Assembly: GCA_016188005.1 (NCBI GenBank)
Contig: JACPIQ010000061.1
Coordinates: forward strand, 1-34,500
From: Candidatus Rokuibacteriota bacterium
GTDB lineage: Bacteria > Methylomirabilota > Methylomirabilia > Rokubacteriales > CSP1-6
Reading direction: 5' to 3'
DNA length: 34,500 nucleotides
Below the pieces are notes generated by a model. It saw nothing but the letters and a program-made list of their open reading frames with translations, was not told the DNA's origin and made no database searches. Made by a program: the position numbers and the translations under genes. Position 1 is the stretch's first letter. Every line of letters starts with the position of its first letter. Below are positions 31,354-34,500 of the stretch, piece by piece.

Positions 31354-32625
31354 ATGCGCATCGAGATCATCTGCACGGGCGATGAGGTCCTCACGGGGAA
31401 GATCGTCAACAGCAACTTCTCGTACATGAGCCAGAGGCTCGAGGACGTCGGGCTCGCGGTCCGCTGGGGCACAACGGTCGGCGACGATCGGGAGAGCCTG
31501 CTGCGGGCCTTCCAGCTGGCGGGGGAGCGGGCCGACGCGGTCATCGTCAACGGGGGCCTGGGGCCCACGGTGGACGACCTGTCCCAGGAAGTCGCGGCCC
31601 AGGCCGCGGACGTCTCACTCGTCCTCGACGAGGCGTGGCTCGGGCGCATGGAGGAGTTCTTTCGCCGGCGCAGCCGCGTGATGCCGCCCAACAACCGGAA
31701 GCAGGCCATGCTCCCCGCCAGCGCGGAGATGCTCGACAACCCCATCGGGACCGCCTGCGGCTTCGCGCTCGACATCGGCCGGGCCCGCTTCTTCTTCACC
31801 CCCGGGGTGCCGCGCGAGCTCCGCCGGATGCTCGAGGAGCAGGTCATCCCGCGACTGCTCGCGCGCAGCGGCCTGCAGACGGCCATCGTGTTGAAGCGGT
31901 TCCACTCCTACGGGCTGGGCGAATCGCATGTCGATACCCTGCTGGCCGGCGTGGAGGCGCTCATCCCCGACGGGAGCGTGAAGCTCGGCTTCCGGGCCCA
32001 TTACCCACAGCTCGAGACCAAGCTCACCGTGCGCGGCGCCGACATGGACGACATCCGGAGGAAGCTCGACCCCGTGGAACGGGAAGTGCGCAAGCGGCTC
32101 GGCAACTTCATCCTGGCGGAGGACGATCAGACGCTGGAGGGGGTCGTCCTGGCGGAGCTCACGAGGCGCCGGGCCTCGCTGTCGATCGCGGAGACCTTCA
32201 CCGGTGGGCAGATCGCCGGACGCATCGCCCACCTCCCGGAGGCGGAACGGGTCTTTCGCCGCGGCGTGGTCGCGCGGGACCTGACCGAGTTGTGCTCGGC
32301 CGTCGGCCTCGACGGCGCTGCGCTGCCGGGTGCCATCACCCGCGAGACGGCCGAGGCCGTGGCGCGCGCCGCGCGGCGTCACACCGGTTCCACCCATGCC
32401 CTGGCGGTGCTCATCGATCTCGACGAGGGCGCGGACCGGTTCGACCTCGGGGGCACCATCTGCCTGGCCATCGCAACCGAGCAGGACGTCGCCTCTCGGC
32501 GCAGTCGCATCCTCGGCGGGCGCGAGTGGGTGCGACTGGGCGCCGTGGAGCTGGGGCTGGACTGCCTTCGCCGCCATCTCAAGGACTTGCCGGTGACCGA
32601 GCGGATCGACTTCGAGAAAACCTGA
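31354..32625 (+). CDS. cinA: CinA-family protein with degenerate C-terminal amidase domain
   Basis: The 423-residue product starts at ATG 31354 (MRIEIICTGDEVLTGKIVNS). It has the MoaB/MogA-like N-terminal COG1058 domain, with VNGGLGPTVDDLSQEVAAQA and FTPGVPRELRRMLEEQVIPR, linked to a C-terminal CinA domain from about residue 265. COG1058 domains act as ADP-ribose or NAD-related pyrophosphatases; the C-terminal domain normally deamidates nicotinamide mononucleotide using the Ser of ESCTGG. Here that motif reads ETFTGGQIAG, so the catalytic Ser is Thr and the Cys is Phe. The usual VxGGVVxYxN stretch reads RRGVVARDLT. The N-terminal activity may remain while deamidation is probably lost. The gene is otherwise full length. 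Confidence 0.88.
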   Translation: MRIEIICTGDEVLTGKIVNSNFSYMSQRLEDVGLAVRWGTTVGDDRESLLRAFQLAGERADAVIVNGGLGPTVDDLSQEVAAQAADVSLVLDEAWLGRMEEFFRRRSRVMPPNNRKQAMLPASAEMLDNPIGTACGFALDIGRARFFFTPGVPRELRRMLEEQVIPRLLARSGLQTAIVLKRFHSYGLGESHVDTLLAGVEALIPDGSVKLGFRAHYPQLETKLTVRGADMDDIRRKLDPVEREVRKRLGNFILAEDDQTLEGVVLAELTRRRASLSIAETFTGGQIAGRIAHLPEAERVFRRGVVARDLTELCSAVGLDGAALPGAITRETAEAVARAARRHTGSTHALAVLIDLDEGADRFDLGGTICLAIATEQDVASRRSRILGGREWVRLGAVELGLDCLRRHLKDLPVTERIDFEKT

Positions 32626-32629
32626 GGGC

Positions 32630-32678
32630 GGGGTCAGGTCTTGCAATCGCACATTGTCGTAATGCAAGACCTGACCCC
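32630..32678. repeat. REP-like palindrome of the GGTCAGGTCTTGCA type
   Basis: GGGGTCAGGTCTTGCA (32630-32645) and its exact reverse complement (32663-32678) form a 16-bp stem around a 17-nt loop. This sequence, from memory, recurs between genes in many bacterial genomes near REP-associated tyrosine transposases. It begins 4 bp after the cinA stop codon and runs into the next gene, whose best ATG (32662-32664) lies in the right arm. Confidence 0.75.
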
Positions 32679-34374
32679 CGGCCCGTTCGACGGCCGACGA
32701 CTCCGCACCGCGCTGCTCGGGCTCCTCCTGGCCCTGACCTGGAGCGCTCCGGCGAGCGGGCAGGCGGCCGGCGGCGGCGACCTCGCGGCCGAGGCACAGC
32801 GCCTGAACGAGGAGGGCGTCAGGCTCTATCGGGCGGGCGATCTCGGCGGCGCCGCGGAGGCGCTGCGCCGCGCCGTCTCGCTCACCGAGCAGGCGCTGGG
32901 GCCCGCTCACCGGGCGCTGGCTACCCCGCTGAGCAATCTTGCCCTGGTGCTCACGGCCGCCGCGGAGTACGCGGCGGCGCGCCCCCTGTACGAGCGGGCG
33001 CTCGCCATCGACGAGGCGACCCACGGGCCCGATCACCCAGGGGTCGCCACGGATCTCAACAACCTCGCCGGGCTCCTCCGGGCCACCGGCGACCTCGCGG
33101 GCGCGCGGGCCGGCTACGAGCGCGCGCTCGCGATCAACGAGCAGGCCCTCGGGCCAGCGCATCCCGACCTGGGCTCGGCGCTCAATAACCTGGCCCTGGT
33201 GCTCAAGGAGGCCGGCGAGCACGCCCGGGCCCGAGCGCTCTACGAGCGGGCGCTCGCGATCAAGGAGCAGGCGCTCGGCCCCGGCCATCCCGACGTCGCC
33301 GACGCGCTCAACAACCTGGCCGCCCTCCTCGAGGCCACCGCCGACTTCGACGAGGCGCGGGCGCTCCACGAGCGCGCGCTCCGCGTCAAGGAGCGGGCGC
33401 TCGGCCCCGGCCATCCCGACGTCGCGGTGAGCCTCAATAACCTGGCCGCGCTTCTCGCAGCCGTCGGCGAGCATGCCGGGGCCCGGCCCCTGCTCGAGCG
33501 CGCGCTCCGCATCCAGGAGGCCGCCCTCGGGCCCGCGCATCCCCTCGTCGCCGCGAGCCTTCTGAATCTGGCCGGCCTCGTGCGCGTCACGGGTGACTAC
33601 GCCGCGGCCCGGGCGCTCTCCGAGCGGGCGCTCCGCATCCAGGAGGACGCCTTCGGCGCCGATCATCCGCGCGTCGGCGGCGGTCTCGGCATCCTCGCCT
33701 CGCTGCTCGAGGCCATGGGCCAGGTGGCGGAAGCCCGGGCGCTCCACGAGCGGGTGCTCGCGATCACGGAGGGCTGGCTCGGGCCTGACCACCTCGACGT
33801 GGCCGCCGCGCTCGGCAACCTCGCCGTGCTCCTCCGGGGAGCCGGCGACCTGGCCGCCGCCCGGCCACTGCTCGACCGGGCTCTGGCCATCTCCGAGCGC
33901 CGGCTCGGGCCTGAGCACCCGGATGTCGCGCTGGGCCTCAACAACCTCGCCGCCCTCCTCCACTCGGCACGGGATCTGGGCGCAGCCCGGCCGCTCTACG
34001 AGCGCGCGCTGGGCATCCGGGAGCGCGTCCTCGGGCCTGAGCACCCCGACGTGGCCACGAGCCTGGCCAACCTGGGAGCGCTGGAGCAGGCGACGGGCGA
34101 CACGACGCGGGCACGCCTGCTCTACGAGCGCGCCGTCGCCATCTGGGAGCGCGCGCTGGGGCCGGCGCATCCGGATGTGGCGGCGGGCTTACGCCCCCTG
34201 GCGGCGCTACGGCAGTTCATGGGCGATCTCCACGGCGCCCGGCCCCTCTGGGAGCGTGCGCGGCGGATCGAGGGGGCGGCCGCCAGGAACAACCTCGAGC
34301 TGGGCGACGAGGCGCAGCGTGGACTGGGTGCGGCCTCGCGCCCCGGGCTGCTCGCCTACGTAAGGCGTCGTTAA
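32662..34374 (+). CDS. Secreted TPR-repeat protein, probably a truncated TPR-CHAT protein
   Basis: From ATG 32662 the product has about 570 residues. After MQDLTPGPFD comes a signal peptide (RRLRTALLGLLLALTWSAPA, then SGQ) and then eleven units of about 42 residues. They are of the kinesin-light-chain type (LGPxHPDVAxxLNNLAxLLxxxGxxxxARxLYERALxIxE). Such arrays bind protein partners and often precede a CHAT protease domain. The end, ARNNLELGDEAQRGLGAASR then PGLLAYVRRR, enters the linker usual before CHAT and stops abruptly where AT-rich, IS-like DNA begins. The start codon lies in the REP palindrome, and no ribosome-binding site is seen, so the original 5' end may have been replaced. Confidence 0.8.
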   Translation: MQDLTPGPFDGRRLRTALLGLLLALTWSAPASGQAAGGGDLAAEAQRLNEEGVRLYRAGDLGGAAEALRRAVSLTEQALGPAHRALATPLSNLALVLTAAAEYAAARPLYERALAIDEATHGPDHPGVATDLNNLAGLLRATGDLAGARAGYERALAINEQALGPAHPDLGSALNNLALVLKEAGEHARARALYERALAIKEQALGPGHPDVADALNNLAALLEATADFDEARALHERALRVKERALGPGHPDVAVSLNNLAALLAAVGEHAGARPLLERALRIQEAALGPAHPLVAASLLNLAGLVRVTGDYAAARALSERALRIQEDAFGADHPRVGGGLGILASLLEAMGQVAEARALHERVLAITEGWLGPDHLDVAAALGNLAVLLRGAGDLAAARPLLDRALAISERRLGPEHPDVALGLNNLAALLHSARDLGAARPLYERALGIRERVLGPEHPDVATSLANLGALEQATGDTTRARLLYERAVAIWERALGPAHPDVAAGLRPLAALRQFMGDLHGARPLWERARRIEGAAARNNLELGDEAQRGLGAASRPGLLAYVRRR

Positions 34375-34500
34375 TAAATAAAGCTAGCAAGTTCCGCCTC
34401 CTGGTCGCTATCATGACCGTGCATGAAGCCGGACGCTCTGCTGCGGCGGAAGTTCGCGTCGGTCTGGCCGATGTTGGACGAACGGACGCGCCGCCTGATG
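34357..34500 (+). mobile_element. Left end of an ISAzo13-like insertion sequence (cut by window edge)
   Basis: At about 34357-34385 the GC-rich TPR gene gives way to an AT-rich stretch (gttaataaataaagc), followed by a transposase start. I infer that the IS boundary lies near 34357-34365 and that the last codons and stop of the TPR frame are IS-derived. The opposite end is outside the window, so terminal repeats and target duplication cannot be checked. Confidence 0.6.
34423..34500 (+). CDS. ISAzo13-like transposase, N-terminal fragment
   Basis: The 26 residues visible, MKPDALLRRKFASVWPMLDE followed by RTRRLM, match the typical opening of ISAzo13-family transposases (a helix with FxxxxPxLDERxRRL). 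ATG 34423-34425 is chosen because the family begins at this point. The catalytic region lies beyond the window, so intactness is unknown. The insertion probably separated the upstream TPR gene from its 3' part. Confidence 0.6.
   Translation, partial: MKPDALLRRKFASVWPMLDERTRRLM

Noticed and set aside
32800-34300. Periodic 126-bp DNA similarity, at first sight a tandem repeat or CRISPR-like array
   Set aside because: The period equals 42 codons and encodes degenerate TPR units; there are no constant repeats with unique spacers.

Overview
The window is a very GC-rich bacterial chromosome segment, probably from an uncultured environmental lineage. The mix of hybrid sensor kinases with PAS and receiver domains, sigma-54 activators, HD-GYP, PilT, TPR/CHAT proteins and REP-type palindromes would fit Rokubacteria/Methylomirabilota-like or deltaproteobacterial-type organisms. 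That placement is an inference; there is no rRNA or marker gene here to settle it.

Left edge (1-777). This holds the start of an acyl-CoA dehydrogenase gene, the last residues of a CHAT-domain protein, and the decayed 3' end of an old tyrosine integrase. A clean hairpin follows that looks like the original tRNA-Asp terminator.

Integrated island (2662-13813). A 50-bp direct repeat, made of the 3' half of tRNA-Asp plus 3 bp, brackets an 11-kb element. The right copy belongs to an intact tRNA-Asp gene (13817-13894). The left copy was split by an ISKra4-family insertion (about 810-2636), so the element now looks locked in place. Its minus-strand operon runs from a MerR-like HTH gene through a primase-polymerase/RepA-like ATPase, a small protein, an excisionase-like HTH protein, a candidate small terminase and a clear large terminase. 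Small proteins (two with zinc knuckles), an Arc-like protein and the integrase follow. Many junctions are 4-nt ATGA/GTGA overlaps. A divergent zinc-motif protein and a HicBA-type toxin-antitoxin pair lie on the other strand. No portal, capsid, tail or lysis gene is visible. The layout is that of a packaged satellite or a degraded prophage, and it is the most novel item here.

Sigma-54 envelope-response cluster (13895-20302). An NtrC-like activator, an NtrB-like membrane kinase and a lipoprotein form one operon. Downstream lie an OmpA-like lipoprotein, a single-domain response regulator and a glycine-zipper protein. The OmpA and response-regulator genes each have a -24/-12 promoter, and each has a pair of GTAA-N3-TTAC palindromes 22 bp apart about 140-175 bp upstream. 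The activator probably controls both.

Metabolic and signalling genes (20356-34500). These are an amidase with a probably leaderless mRNA, an ACT-domain protein, a broken cupin gene, a frame-broken hybrid kinase, a REC/HD-GYP phosphodiesterase coupled to a large Cache/PAS hybrid kinase, and pilT behind a sigma-54 promoter. A 131-bp inverted-repeat element, a D-2-hydroxyacid dehydrogenase, a CinA-family protein and a REP-like palindrome follow. Last comes a secreted TPR protein that appears cut short by an ISAzo13-like element running off the right edge.
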